From positions 372,001-436,000 of the forward strand of contig NZ_OZ251603.1 of NCBI RefSeq assembly GCF_965243865.1: 64,000 nucleotides of DNA, given 5' to 3'. The translations under genes were made by a program, and so were the position numbers. The notes beneath the pieces are model-generated. The model was given only the letters and a program-made list of their open reading frames with translations, was not told the DNA's origin and did not search any database. Shown here piece by piece: positions 8,306-17,618 of the stretch. This stretch comes from Hyphomicrobium_A sp965243865. Lineage in GTDB: Bacteria > Pseudomonadota > Alphaproteobacteria > Rhizobiales > Hyphomicrobiaceae. Position 1 is the stretch's first letter; each line of letters opens with the position of its first letter.

Positions 8306-9961
8306 ATGAGCGGGCGCCAGAAATTCTACATCACCACGGCCATTTCCTATCCCAATGGCCAGCCGCACATCGGCCACGCCTACGAGGCGATCGCCACGGA
8401 CGCGATCGCGCGCTTCGAGCGCCTGGACGGCAAGGACGTCTTCTTCCTCACCGGCACTGACGAGCACGGCTTGAAGATGAAGCAGACGGCCGCCAAGGAA
8501 GGCCTGACGCCGCGCGAGCTTGCCGACCGCAACGCCAAGCGCTTCCGCGAGATGGCCGGCGTGCTCGAACTGTCGAATGACGATTTCATCCGCACCACGG
8601 AGCCTCGCCACTATCGCTCGGTCGAGGAGATCTGGCGGCGCATGGAAAAGAACGGCGACATCTTCCTGAAGACGTACGCTGGCTGGTACTCCGTGCGCGA
8701 CGAGGCGTTCTACAACGAGAGCGAGACGACTGTCGGCGAGGATGGCGTCCGCCGCGGACCGCAAGGCACGCCCGTCGAGTGGACTGAGGAGGAGACCTAC
8801 TTCTTCCGGCTTTCGGCCTACCAGGACAAGCTGCTCGCTCACTACGACGCCAACCCCGATTTCATCCTGCCGCCCGAGCGCCGCAACGAGGTGACGAGCT
8901 TCGTCCGCGGCGGGCTCGAGGATCTGTCGATCTCGCGCACCACGCTCGATTGGGGCATTCCCGTGCCGCATTCGGACGACGACCGTGGTAACGGCGGGAG
9001 TGGCGCGCGCCACGTGATGTACGTCTGGGTCGACGCGCTCACCAACTACGTTACCGGTGTCGGCTTCCCCGACGAGAAAGACCCGCTCTGGCACTACTGG
9101 CCCGCCGACGTGCATGTCATCGGTAAGGACATCCTGCGCTTCCACGCCGTCTATTGGCCGGCGTTCCTGATGTCGGCCGGCGTCGAGCTGCCCAAGCGCG
9201 TCTTTAGCCACGGCTTCGTGCTGTCGAAGGGCGAGAAGATGTCGAAGTCGGTCGGCAACGTCGTCGATCCGTTCGACCTCGTGCGCGCCTACGGCGTCGA
9301 GCAGGTGCGCTACTTCTTCCTGCGCGAGGTCAACTTCGGCCAAGACGGCAACTACAGCCCCGAGGCGATCGCCAACCGCATCAACGCCGACCTCGCCAAT
9401 GACATCGGCAATCTCGCCCAGCGCTCGCTGTCGATGATCTACAAGAACTGCGAGGCGAAGGTCCCAGATCCGGGTGACTTCACCGACGCCGACAAGGCGA
9501 TCCTCGCCGCGGCCGACGCGCTCTACGCCAAGACGCGCGAGGCAATGGATCGGCAGGCGGTGACGAAGTATCTCGACGCTGTATGGGCCGTGGTCGGCGA
9601 TGCCAACCGCTACTTCGCAGCCGAGGAGCCCTGGGCCAAGAAGAAAACCGACTTCAAGCGCATGGAGACGATCCTCTATGTGACGGCCGAGGTCGTGCGG
9701 CAGGTTGCCATCCTGGCACTGCCGGTGACGCCCCATGCTGCGACCAAGCTGCTCCAGTACTTGGGCCAGCCGATGGAAGCACACACATTCAAGGCGCTGG
9801 GCGAAGCGGGCCGCCTGAAGCCGGGCACGGAGCTGCTCGAGCCGTCCGGTGTGTTCCCGCGTTACGTTCCGCCAGAGGCCGAAGCCGGCGACAAGCCCGA
9901 GCCCAAGCCGAAGAAGGACAAACAACCCAAGAAGCAGAAGGAGCCGAAGGGCCAGGCCTGA
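8306..9961 (+). CDS. metG: Methionyl-tRNA synthetase
   Basis: 551 residues. Class I signatures are HIGH at 21-24 and KMSKS at 311-315. The connective-peptide knuckle (WYSVRDEAFYNESE, about 125-140) lacks zinc-binding cysteines, as in one major MetRS subgroup. The anticodon-binding helical domain follows, and the protein ends in a Lys/Pro/Glu-rich tail of about 25 residues instead of the C-terminal dimerisation domain found in E. coli. It charges tRNA-Met in the cytosol. Its stop overlaps the next start by one base (TGATG), coupling it to tatD. Confidence 0.97.
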   Translation: MSGRQKFYITTAISYPNGQPHIGHAYEAIATDAIARFERLDGKDVFFLTGTDEHGLKMKQTAAKEGLTPRELADRNAKRFREMAGVLELSNDDFIRTTEPRHYRSVEEIWRRMEKNGDIFLKTYAGWYSVRDEAFYNESETTVGEDGVRRGPQGTPVEWTEEETYFFRLSAYQDKLLAHYDANPDFILPPERRNEVTSFVRGGLEDLSISRTTLDWGIPVPHSDDDRGNGGSGARHVMYVWVDALTNYVTGVGFPDEKDPLWHYWPADVHVIGKDILRFHAVYWPAFLMSAGVELPKRVFSHGFVLSKGEKMSKSVGNVVDPFDLVRAYGVEQVRYFFLREVNFGQDGNYSPEAIANRINADLANDIGNLAQRSLSMIYKNCEAKVPDPGDFTDADKAILAAADALYAKTREAMDRQAVTKYLDAVWAVVGDANRYFAAEEPWAKKKTDFKRMETILYVTAEVVRQVAILALPVTPHAATKLLQYLGQPMEAHTFKALGEAGRLKPGTELLEPSGVFPRYVPPEAEAGDKPEPKPKKDKQPKKQKEPKGQA

Positions 9962-10770
9962 TGCTCGTCGATCACCACTGCCATCTGGATTTCCCCCAGC
10001 TCGCCGCCGATCGCGACGGGCTGCTGGCGCGCGCGAAGGCGGCGGGCGTCGGAGCGATGGTGACGATCTCGACCCGCATTCGCCAGCTCCCTTCGCTGCT
10101 CGAAATTTGCGAGGCGCACGACAACATCTATTGCTCGGTCGGCACCCATCCCGACAACGCCGGCGAGGAAGGTGAGCGCGGCATCACTGCCGACGAGATC
10201 GTGCGCCTCTCCGAGCACCCGAAGGTGGTTGCCATTGGCGAGGCAGGTCTCGACTACTTCCACAAGAAGGCTTCGCCGCAAGCCCAGGAGGAAGGTTTCC
10301 GCGCCCACATCGAGGCCGCGCGCCGCACCGGCTTGCCGCTCGAAATCCACACGCGCGATGCCGACCAGGACACGCTGGCGATCATCGAGGACGAGCACGC
10401 GAAAGGCGCGTTCCCGGCGATCCTGCACTGCTATACGGGCGGGCCCGAGCTGGCGCGCCGGGCCGCGGAACTCGGCCTCTTCGTTTCGTTCACTGGCGTC
10501 GTGACGTTCAAAAAGAACGACGCCTTGCGCGACATCGCCCGCGCCGTGCCGCTGGATCAGATGCTCGTGGAGACGGACGCGCCTTTCCTCGCCCCCGAGC
10601 CCCATCGCGGCAAGACGAATGAGCCCGCTTTCGTGGCGCACACGGCTGCCGCGCTTGCCAAGGTCAAGGGCATCACCCCGGAAGCGTTCGCGCAGGCGAC
10701 CACCGACAACTTCTTCCGCCTATTCCGCAAAGCCACGCGACCAGCATTGGGCGTGACTTCTGCCGCATGA
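9961..10770 (+). CDS. tatD: TatD family metal-dependent hydrolase/deoxyribonuclease
   Basis: 269 residues, start fixed by the TGATG overlap with metG. TIM-barrel metal ligands typical of TatD are present: HHCHLDF at the N-terminus, GEAGLDYF (metal-bridging Glu), EIHTRDAD, ILHCYTGG and ETDAPFLAPEP. Family members are 3'-5' DNA exonucleases; the metG-tatD-MBL order is common in alphaproteobacteria. A four-base ATGA overlap joins it to the following gene. Confidence 0.93.
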   Translation: MLVDHHCHLDFPQLAADRDGLLARAKAAGVGAMVTISTRIRQLPSLLEICEAHDNIYCSVGTHPDNAGEEGERGITADEIVRLSEHPKVVAIGEAGLDYFHKKASPQAQEEGFRAHIEAARRTGLPLEIHTRDADQDTLAIIEDEHAKGAFPAILHCYTGGPELARRAAELGLFVSFTGVVTFKKNDALRDIARAVPLDQMLVETDAPFLAPEPHRGKTNEPAFVAHTAAALAKVKGITPEAFAQATTDNFFRLFRKATRPALGVTSAA

Positions 10771-11564
10771 GCTACCGCGCGACCATTCTCGGCTGTGGCT
10801 CATCGGGCGGCGTTCCGCGCATCGGTGCTAACTGGGGTGCGTGCGATCCATCCAACCCCAAGAACCGGCGCTGGCGCTGCAGCGCGCTGATCGAGCGTAT
10901 CGGCAAGCAGCGCCACACCACGGTGTTGATCGATTCTTCTCCCGACGTGCGCGAGCAGCTCTTGAGCGTGCGCTGCGAAGCCCTCGACGGCGTGCTCTAT
11001 ACGCACGACCATGCCGACCACACCCACGGCATCGACGATCTGCGCATGGTGTCCTACGCCATGAAGCGGCGCATCCATGTCTGGGCGGATGACGTCACGC
11101 GGAAGAGCCTCGTCGATCGCTTCGGCTATTGTTTTGAGAAGCCCCCAGCGTCGAGCTATCCGCCGATCCTCATCGCGCACCCGATCGTGCCGGGGGCACC
11201 GATTGCCGTCGAAGGGCCTTCGGGTGTGATCGAAGCGCTGCCGATCCAGCAGGTGCACGGCGACATCGGCTCGCTCGCCTTCCGTGTCGGCAACTTCGCT
11301 TATTCGCCGGACGTGAGTGCGATTCCCGATGCGTCGGTGCCGATGCTCGAAGGCCTCGACGTGTGGATCGTGGATGCCCTGCGCTTCACCGCGCACCCGA
11401 GCCACTTCAGCGTCAAGCAGGCACTGGCCTGGGTCGAGCGGCTGAAACCGAAGCGTACGATCCTCACCCACATGACGACCGACCTCGATTATGAGGCGCT
11501 GCGCCGCGAGCTACCGGCAGGTGTCGAGCCCGCCTACGACGGCATGGTCATCACCTTCGACTGA
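10767..11564 (+). CDS. MBL-fold metallo-hydrolase (PhnP-like)
   Basis: 265 residues starting MSYRATILGCGSSGGVPRIG and overlapping the tatD stop by four bases. The metal-binding motif is YTHDHADHTHGIDD, with later ligands in YSPDVS and ILTHMTTDLD. The GCGSSGGVPRIG N-terminus places it near PhnP (cyclic phosphodiesterase) and related phosphodiesterases. No phosphonate genes are near, so a general phosphodiesterase role is more likely than phosphonate use. It is the last gene of the run beginning at rlpA. Confidence 0.88.
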   Translation: MSYRATILGCGSSGGVPRIGANWGACDPSNPKNRRWRCSALIERIGKQRHTTVLIDSSPDVREQLLSVRCEALDGVLYTHDHADHTHGIDDLRMVSYAMKRRIHVWADDVTRKSLVDRFGYCFEKPPASSYPPILIAHPIVPGAPIAVEGPSGVIEALPIQQVHGDIGSLAFRVGNFAYSPDVSAIPDASVPMLEGLDVWIVDALRFTAHPSHFSVKQALAWVERLKPKRTILTHMTTDLDYEALRRELPAGVEPAYDGMVITFD

Positions 11565-11587
11565 AGCCGTTCAGACTTTTCCAGCAA

Positions 11588-11727
11588 TCCCTCACCCGGA
11601 CTCGATCTATCGATCGCGTCCGACCTCTCCCATCCGGGAGAGGTTAAGTCTCGTCGTTTGCGATGACTTAGCCTCTCCCCGGTGGGGAGAGGCCGAAGCG
11701 AATGCAAATGAGCTTCGGGTGAGGGGA
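11588..11727. repeat. Dispersed palindromic intergenic repeat (rhizobial REP-like)
   Basis: Outer arms TCCCTCACCCGG and CGGGTGAGGGGA enclose two hairpins, ACCTCTCCCATCCGGGAGAGGT and, at 11671-11693, GCCTCTCCCC paired with GGGGAGAGGC. This architecture matches the short palindromic elements often scattered between genes in Hyphomicrobiales. It sits between two convergent genes and may double as a terminator. Confidence 0.7.
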
Positions 11728-11764
11728 CGCTTTCGCATCAATGAGAGGTATCCGCTGTCGGCAT

Positions 11765-12511
11765 TTATGCGTCGGCGTGATGCTTCTTCCAGTCGGCGAA
11801 GTTCACGACTTGAGCTGAGAAATCACATGCAGGCGAAACCAGCTCCAGGAACAGCGGCACCAGCTCTTCCGGAGACGGCAATTTATTCGGGTCCTCACCC
11901 GGGAACGCCTTGGCACGCATGCCCGTGCGCACCGGCCCGGGGTTCAGCAGATTGACGCGCACGTTGGTCGTCTCCAGTTCGTGCGCATAAGTTTTGACGA
12001 GACATTCGAGCCCCGCCTTCGACACCGCGTAAGGCCCCCAGTACGCATACTTGCCCGTGGCCGCGCCCGACGTGACGAACACGGCGCGCCCCGCATCGGA
12101 CCGCTTCAGCAGTGGGTCGAGCGTGCGGATCAGCCGCCAGTTGGCCGACAGGTTGATGTCGATCACCTGCTTCCACGCATCCTCGGTGACGTGCGGCAGC
12201 GGCGACAGCGGACCCAGGATGCCCGCGTTGGCGACGAGGATGTCGAGCTTGCCCCAACGCTGAAATAGCGTCGGTCCGATCTGATCGACCTTATCGCCCT
12301 TCGATATGTCGAGCTGCAGCAGCGTCGCCGACCCGCCGGCCGCACGGATCTCATCGTCCAGTTCTTCGAGCGCGCCGACCGTCCGTGCAACGACGACGAC
12401 ATGCGCACCCGCCTTAGCGAGGCCGAGGGCAACCGCGCGTCCAATCCCGCGCGAAGCGCCTGTCACGAGGGCCAGGCGATCTTTCAGGGGCTTATTGTTC
12501 TTCATGGCCAT
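11765..12511 (-). CDS. Short-chain dehydrogenase/reductase (SDR) family oxidoreductase
   Basis: About 248 residues; GTG (12514), ATG (12511) and ATG (12505) are all possible starts. The Rossmann nucleotide motif is TGASRGIG, followed by NAG in LVANAG and the catalytic Ser...Tyr-x-x-x-Lys in FVTSGAATG and YAVSKAG. The sequence FDPLLKRSDAGR-like region and the PGPVRTGMRAKAFPGEDP loop resemble the YciK-type SDRs of unknown substrate. It is the last gene of the minus-strand purF block, separated from purF by a hairpin. Confidence 0.88.
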   Translation of the reverse strand: MAMKNNKPLKDRLALVTGASRGIGRAVALGLAKAGAHVVVVARTVGALEELDDEIRAAGGSATLLQLDISKGDKVDQIGPTLFQRWGKLDILVANAGILGPLSPLPHVTEDAWKQVIDINLSANWRLIRTLDPLLKRSDAGRAVFVTSGAATGKYAYWGPYAVSKAGLECLVKTYAHELETTNVRVNLLNPGPVRTGMRAKAFPGEDPNKLPSPEELVPLFLELVSPACDFSAQVVNFADWKKHHADA

Positions 12512-12531
12512 CACAGCTCGGCATCATACGA

Positions 12532-12570
12532 CAACGCCCGCCGACAGCTATAGGCCGCGGGCGGGCGTTG
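12532..12570 (-). terminator. Stem-loop after purF
   Basis: CAACGCCCGCC at 12532-12542 is the exact inverse complement of GGCGGGCGTTG at 12560-12570. It lies 33 bases after the purF stop in the direction of transcription. No U tract follows, so it may act as an RNA 3' stabiliser or an imperfect terminator. Confidence 0.5.
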
Positions 12571-12603
12571 CAACCCCTACCGGGGTCGGTCGATAACGAG
12601 GCC

Positions 12604-14109
12604 TTACCCGACCTCGGCGAGCAGCGAAAGCTGCCGCGGAACGGCATGTCCGCTCTGGTCTGTCAGCGGCGTCGGATATTCGCCGGTGAAGCAATGGTCG
12701 GTGAACTGCGGCGCGCGCGCATCGCGGCCGTCGAGGCCGACCGCGCGATAGATGCCATCCACCGAAAGGAATGCCAGGCTGTCCGCGCCGAGGAACTGGC
12801 GCATGCCTTCGAGGTCCTTGTTGGCCGCGAGCAAGTCGACCTTATCGGGCGTGTCGATGCCGTAGTAGTCCGGGTGCGTGATCGGCGGCGAGGCAATGCG
12901 CATGTGCACCTCGCGCGCGCCCGCCTCATACATCAGCTGCACGATCTTCTTCGACGTGGTGCCGCGCACGACGCTGTCGTCCACCAGCACGATGCGCTTG
13001 CCGCGAATGACGCTGGCATTCGCAGAATGCTTCAGCTTCACGCCGAGGGTGCGGATCTGCTGCTCCGGCGCGATGAACGTGCGCCCGACATAATGGTTGC
13101 GGATGATGCCGAGCTCGAACGGAACGCCGGCCTCCTGGGCAAAGCCGATGGCCGCCGGCACGCCCGAGTCGGGGATCGGCACGATGACGTCCACATCCGC
13201 CGGAGCCTCGTGCGCGAGCTGCACGCCCATCTGCTTGCGGATGTCATAAACAGTGCGCCCGGCGATGACGGAGTCTGGCCGGGCGAAATAGATGTACTCG
13301 AAGATGCAGGGGCGGGCAGGGCGCATCGGGAACGGACGATGGCTCTCGATACCGCTCTGCGTGATGACGACGACTTCGCCGTTCTCGACCTCACGAATGA
13401 ACTCGGCGCCGACCATATCCAGCGCACAGGTCTCCGAGGCCAGCACATAGGCGGAGCCAAGTCTGCCCAGAACCAGCGGGCGGATGCCGATCGGATCGCG
13501 TGCGCCGATCATCATATCGTTCGTGAGGCCGACCAGCGCGTAGGCGCCTTCGATCTGACGGATGGCTTCGACGAAGCGCTCGACGATGCGGCGCTTGGTG
13601 GAGCGGGAAAGGAGATGGAGGATGACCTCGGTGTCCGAGGTCGACTGACAGATGGCGCCGGTGGAGATCAGTTCCTGGCGCAGCGTCAGCGCATTGGTGA
13701 GGTTGCCGTTGTGGGCGACGGCAAAGCCGCCGGTATCGATGTCGGCGAACAGCGGCTGCACGTTGCGGAGCACGGCATCGCCGCAGGTCGAGTAACGGTT
13801 GTGACCGATGGCAATATGGCCTTTGAGGCGGTCGATAACCGAAGCGCGTGAGAAGTTGTCGCCGACGAGCCCCATGCGGCGCTCGGAATGGAACTGCTGG
13901 CCGTCATAGGAAACGATGCCGCAGGCTTCCTGGCCGCGATGCTGGAGTGCGTGCAGACCCAGCGCGGTAATGGCCGCCGCTTCAGGGTGCCCAAAAATGC
14001 CGAAGACCCCGCATTCCTCGCGGAGCCTGTCGTCGCCGTACCGAAGATAACCCGGCCCGCGGAGCTTCTCGCCTTGAAGCTCTGCGACCTCGTCGAGCCC
14101 TTGAGTCAT
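12604..14109 (-). CDS. purF: Amidophosphoribosyltransferase
   Basis: 501 residues from the ATG preceded by GGGAGGTG; the frame extends further upstream without a better start. The N-terminal nucleophile glutaminase begins at Cys33 (REECGVFGIFGH), implying a processed propeptide of 32 residues. The phosphoribosyltransferase PRPP motif is RIVLVDDSVVRGTTSKK, and the Bacillus-type Cys residues of an Fe-S cluster are suggested near GAREVHMRIASPP to YYGIDTP. It catalyses the first committed step of purine synthesis. cvpA lies 74 bases upstream on the same strand, the conserved cvpA-purF pair. Confidence 0.97.
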   Translation of the reverse strand: MTQGLDEVAELQGEKLRGPGYLRYGDDRLREECGVFGIFGHPEAAAITALGLHALQHRGQEACGIVSYDGQQFHSERRMGLVGDNFSRASVIDRLKGHIAIGHNRYSTCGDAVLRNVQPLFADIDTGGFAVAHNGNLTNALTLRQELISTGAICQSTSDTEVILHLLSRSTKRRIVERFVEAIRQIEGAYALVGLTNDMMIGARDPIGIRPLVLGRLGSAYVLASETCALDMVGAEFIREVENGEVVVITQSGIESHRPFPMRPARPCIFEYIYFARPDSVIAGRTVYDIRKQMGVQLAHEAPADVDVIVPIPDSGVPAAIGFAQEAGVPFELGIIRNHYVGRTFIAPEQQIRTLGVKLKHSANASVIRGKRIVLVDDSVVRGTTSKKIVQLMYEAGAREVHMRIASPPITHPDYYGIDTPDKVDLLAANKDLEGMRQFLGADSLAFLSVDGIYRAVGLDGRDARAPQFTDHCFTGEYPTPLTDQSGHAVPRQLSLLAEVG

Positions 14110-14183
14110 CGCCACCTCCCGCTGGTGTCGTGCCGCTGCCCGAATTGGTGAACGCGCATTAACGCTGTCGGTACCCGCGGGGA

Positions 14184-14846
14184 TCAGCTCGCGGTCACCA
14201 TCCACGTGACAGAAATATGATATATCATCGGCGCTTCAAGCGCTAATTCGTCGCCCCAGCTCTTTTCCAGTGCGCCTTGTTGTTGCGGCTGGGGCGGCTG
14301 TTCGTCCGGTGGCTGCTCGCCCGGAGGGGCCGTCAGCGAGGACGGCATATACGCCTCGAGCACATAACGGATCGAATCGCCCACCCCCTTGATGTACGGC
14401 AGCGTCTTCGATTCCTTCACCCACGGCACCTGCGTGTTCGGGTCAGGGAAGAACGCCTCGTAGAACATGAAGGGGATGACGACGAGGATGAAACCGCGCA
14501 CGACGCCGAACAGGAATCCCAGAACCCGGTCGATCATGCCCACGCGGCTGTCGAGGATCGCATCCGAAAGCCGCGCGGTAATGAGGTGCACGACAATGAG
14601 CACAATCAGGAAGATGACGGCGCCGACCACGATCTGCGCCACCGGCACCTTGGTGCCCATCTGCTGCGCCATGTCCTGCGCGAACGGCTTATGGAAGATG
14701 ACGAAGTAGAGCACCGCCGCTGCCGCGACCGCCCAGGAGACGATGGAGAGCATCTCGCGCGCGAACCCGCGGTACATGGCGAGCAGGCCGGAGATGAAGC
14801 ACACGGCAAGCAGCGCGGCATCGAGATAGGTGATGGGCCCCAGCAT
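14184..14846 (-). CDS. cvpA: CvpA family membrane protein
   Basis: 220 residues with four predicted transmembrane helices (about 5-25, 33-52, 67-88 and 105-128) and a long Pro/Gln-rich cytosolic or periplasmic tail (from about 170, GEQPPDEQPPQPQQQ). The family signature is the N-terminal LDAALLAVCFISGLLAMYRG followed by RGFILVVIP. CvpA was named for colicin V production and is linked to envelope integrity and purine operons. It precedes purF. Confidence 0.9.
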   Translation of the reverse strand: MLGPITYLDAALLAVCFISGLLAMYRGFAREMLSIVSWAVAAAAVLYFVIFHKPFAQDMAQQMGTKVPVAQIVVGAVIFLIVLIVVHLITARLSDAILDSRVGMIDRVLGFLFGVVRGFILVVIPFMFYEAFFPDPNTQVPWVKESKTLPYIKGVGDSIRYVLEAYMPSSLTAPPGEQPPDEQPPQPQQQGALEKSWGDELALEAPMIYHISVTWMVTAS

Positions 14847-14898
14847 GGTCTAATGAACTCCGTTGCGCGGCGGTCGCAAACCCGCCGTCGGCTGCATG

Positions 14899-16275
14899 TC
14901 AGTCGCACGGAGCCAAGCCATCGGCAAGCTCCCTCAAATGCGATAGGCGTTTCGGCTTCAGCGTCAGGCCGCCCGTCTCCAGTTCCCCTTGCGCTGGGAC
15001 AACCGCTTCGCGAAACCCAAGCTTCTGCGCCTCTTTAAGTCGTGGCCCCATCAGCGGCGTGGCATTGATTGCCCCCGACAGCGAGACCTCCCCGAAGTGG
15101 ACGCGATGTCGCGGAATGGCCACACCGGACAGGGAAGAGACCAGCGCCGCCGCCGCGGCTAGGTCTGCTGCCGGCTCGTTGATCCTCAGGCCCCCGGCAA
15201 CGTTCAGGTAGACGTCCTGCCCGGCAAACGAGAATCCCGCGCGCGCTTCAAGCACAGCCAGCAGCATCGAGAGCCGGCTGCTGTCCCACCCGACCACGGC
15301 CCGGCGCGGTGTGCCAAGGGAGGAGGGTGCCACGAGCGCCTGGATCTCGACCAGGATCGGGCGTGTGCCCTCCATACCGGCAAACACCGCCGCCCCCGGG
15401 CTCGAAGACTCTCGGTCGCCCAGGAACAACTCGGATGGGTTGCGCACTTCGCGCAGGCCCTCGCCCGCCATCTCGAACACGCCGATTTCGTCCGTGGCGC
15501 CGAAGCGGTTCTTGACCGTGCGCAGGATGCGGAACGTGTGGCCCCGATCGCCTTCGAAGTACAACACGGTGTCGACCATGTGCTCGATCACCTTAGGGCC
15601 GGCGATCTGGCCATCCTTGGTGACGTGCCCCACCAGCAGCAGCGCGCTGCCAACATGCTTGGCGTGACGGATCAGCGCCTGCGCTGCGGCGCGCACCTGG
15701 CTGACCGTCCCCGGCGCAGCTTCGATCGACTCTGCCCACAGCGTCTGAATGGAATCGACGACGATGAGATCAGGCGGCGGACCCGCTTCCAATGTCGCCA
15801 GGATGTGCGCAAGCGAGGTCTCGCATGCGAGCGCGACCGGCGCATCGCTCAAGCCCAGCCGCGCAGCGCGCAGGCGCACCTGTGCTGCCGCCTCCTCGCC
15901 CGAGAAATACACCGCCCGACGCCCAGCGCGCGCCAAGCTCGCTGCAAGCTGAAGCAATAAGGTAGACTTGCCGATGCCGGGCTCGCCACCGATCAGCAGC
16001 GCCGACCCGGGAACGACACCGCCGCCCGTGACACGGTCGAGCTCAGCGATTCCAGTCGAAAAGCGCGGCGCTTCCTGCGTCGTGCCCTTGAGGCCTTCGA
16101 GCACGATCACGCGCCCGCTCGTCTTGCGCGAAAGCCCGGTGCCAGGCGGGGCCGCAGCCTCCGTCTCCTCGATCAGGGTGTTCCATTCCCCGCATGAGGA
16201 GCACTTGCCCTGCCAGCGCGGCGAGGTCGCTCCGCAATTCTGGCAGACAAACACGGTCTTGCTGGGCTTCGCCAT
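14899..16275 (-). CDS. radA: DNA repair protein RadA/Sms
   Basis: 458 residues. Features in order: four-cysteine zinc finger CQNCGATSPRWQGKCSSC at the N-terminus, RecA-like ATPase with Walker A GGEPGIGKSTLLLQ, the RadA-specific KNRFG motif (in RTVKNRFGATDEIGVFEM), and a C-terminal Lon-protease-like domain (DVYLNVAGGLRINEPAADLA). RadA drives branch migration in recombinational repair. It starts six bases after the alr stop, so the two are probably co-transcribed. Confidence 0.97.
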   Translation of the reverse strand: MAKPSKTVFVCQNCGATSPRWQGKCSSCGEWNTLIEETEAAAPPGTGLSRKTSGRVIVLEGLKGTTQEAPRFSTGIAELDRVTGGGVVPGSALLIGGEPGIGKSTLLLQLAASLARAGRRAVYFSGEEAAAQVRLRAARLGLSDAPVALACETSLAHILATLEAGPPPDLIVVDSIQTLWAESIEAAPGTVSQVRAAAQALIRHAKHVGSALLLVGHVTKDGQIAGPKVIEHMVDTVLYFEGDRGHTFRILRTVKNRFGATDEIGVFEMAGEGLREVRNPSELFLGDRESSSPGAAVFAGMEGTRPILVEIQALVAPSSLGTPRRAVVGWDSSRLSMLLAVLEARAGFSFAGQDVYLNVAGGLRINEPAADLAAAAALVSSLSGVAIPRHRVHFGEVSLSGAINATPLMGPRLKEAQKLGFREAVVPAQGELETGGLTLKPKRLSHLRELADGLAPCD

Positions 16276-16281
16276 GGTTTG

Positions 16282-17487
16282 TCAGTTGCCGCTGTCGATG
16301 TAGTGGCGATGAAAGCGCGCGCCGATGCGCGTCAACACTTCATAACCGATGGTGCGCGCGTTCAGCCCCACGGCCTCCAGCGGCAAATCGGGACCGATTA
16401 GATCGACGAAGTCTCCGCGCTGGGGCGCTGGATCGCCGAGGTCGGTAATGTCTACGGTGATCAGGTCCATCGACACCCGCCCCACGACCGGAGCCAGCCG
16501 GCCGCGAATGGCAACCATGCCGTTCTGCTCGCCGTCGGATGCGCTCGCGTGACGGAAGATTCCATCGGCGTAACCGGCGGCAATCGTAACGATGCGGCGC
16601 TGTGCCTTGGCACGGTAAGTCGCCGAGTAGCCGATCCGCGCGCCAGCCTGCACGTCCTCCACCTGGAGGATGCGCGCTGAAACACGCACGACCGGCCCGA
16701 CCGGGCAAATGCGCTGTGGCGTCGCTTGGCCGCCATAGAGCGCATACCCGGGACGAACCAGGTCGAAATGGTAGTCCTTGCCGAGCATCAAGCCGTCGGA
16801 CGCGGCCAGACTTGCGCGCGCCTTCGGCAACCTGGCGCAACGCGTCTTGAACGTGGCGAGTTGCTCGGCATTCATGGGATGCTTTGCATCGTCGGCGCAC
16901 GCGAGGTGGCTCATCACCAGCGCAATGTCGAGACGGTCCAGCAGGTCCTTATCGGCGAGCAGAGCGTCAAGGCCAGCTTCGCTCATGCCGAGCCGATTGA
17001 GGCCTGTGTCCACATGCAGCGCGGCAGCCGGAGCAGGAGCGTCGCCCTGGGCCAGAGTTGACCACGCCTGCGCCTCTTCCAGGCTCGTCATCACCGGACG
17101 CGCGCCGACCGCGGCCAGCTCGGGAACCGAACCGGGAAGGATCCCGTCGAGCACGTAGATCGTGGCGCCCGGTGCCGACGCTCGCGCGGCAATGGCCTCG
17201 CCCAGCGTCGCCACGAAGAAGCTGCGGCAGCCCGCCTGATAGAGCGCGGGGATGACCCGCGCTGCACCCAGGCCATAGGCGTCTGCCTTCACGACGGCGG
17301 CGCACCCCGCCGGCGCAACCCTCTTGGCGAGCGCGCGCCAGTTGGCGCGGATTTGCCCAAGATCGACAGTTGCGATGCCTGTCGTCCCGGCAGGAATGTC
17401 CGCGCCTGCGGCCCATTCGACGACCTGCCGCACCGTTTGGTGCGCGCTGCCGTCGACGTCGTGCGTGCGGGCTGCCAACTCGGTCAA
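16282..17487 (-). CDS. alr: Alanine racemase
   Basis: 401 residues from a TTG chosen because AAGGAGGCG lies just before it; a GTG- or ATG-like start further upstream would add 27 residues unlike the family. The PLP lysine is in VVKADAYGLGA, with HVDTGLNRLGM and the second catalytic Tyr in ARIGYSATYRA; the C-terminal beta domain holds GRVSMDLITVDIT. It makes D-Ala for peptidoglycan in the cytosol. The N-terminal about 40 residues before the barrel are longer than usual. Confidence 0.94.
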   Translation of the reverse strand: MTELAARTHDVDGSAHQTVRQVVEWAAGADIPAGTTGIATVDLGQIRANWRALAKRVAPAGCAAVVKADAYGLGAARVIPALYQAGCRSFFVATLGEAIAARASAPGATIYVLDGILPGSVPELAAVGARPVMTSLEEAQAWSTLAQGDAPAPAAALHVDTGLNRLGMSEAGLDALLADKDLLDRLDIALVMSHLACADDAKHPMNAEQLATFKTRCARLPKARASLAASDGLMLGKDYHFDLVRPGYALYGGQATPQRICPVGPVVRVSARILQVEDVQAGARIGYSATYRAKAQRRIVTIAAGYADGIFRHASASDGEQNGMVAIRGRLAPVVGRVSMDLITVDITDLGDPAPQRGDFVDLIGPDLPLEAVGLNARTIGYEVLTRIGARFHRHYIDSGN

Positions 17488-17618
17488 GGGGCGCCTCCTT
17501 CGCAAAGCCAAGTTCCAGCCCTCTTTGTAGCCCCGAATCGGGCCGCAAACGAGGCGCTTACAACCCAAGGCGAGCGCAGAATCCAGGGTCCGCGCCCGGC
17601 GCCATCAGCGCGACCGGC

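Noticed and set aside
8120..9925. 601-residue open frame on the minus strand opposite metG
   Set aside because: Composition is that of a GC-rich antisense shadow (Arg/Val/Leu/His), no domain is recognisable, and metG on the plus strand is certain.
12568..13851. 427-residue plus-strand frame opposite purF
   Set aside because: Shadow of the purF codon bias; no ribosome site and no family similarity.
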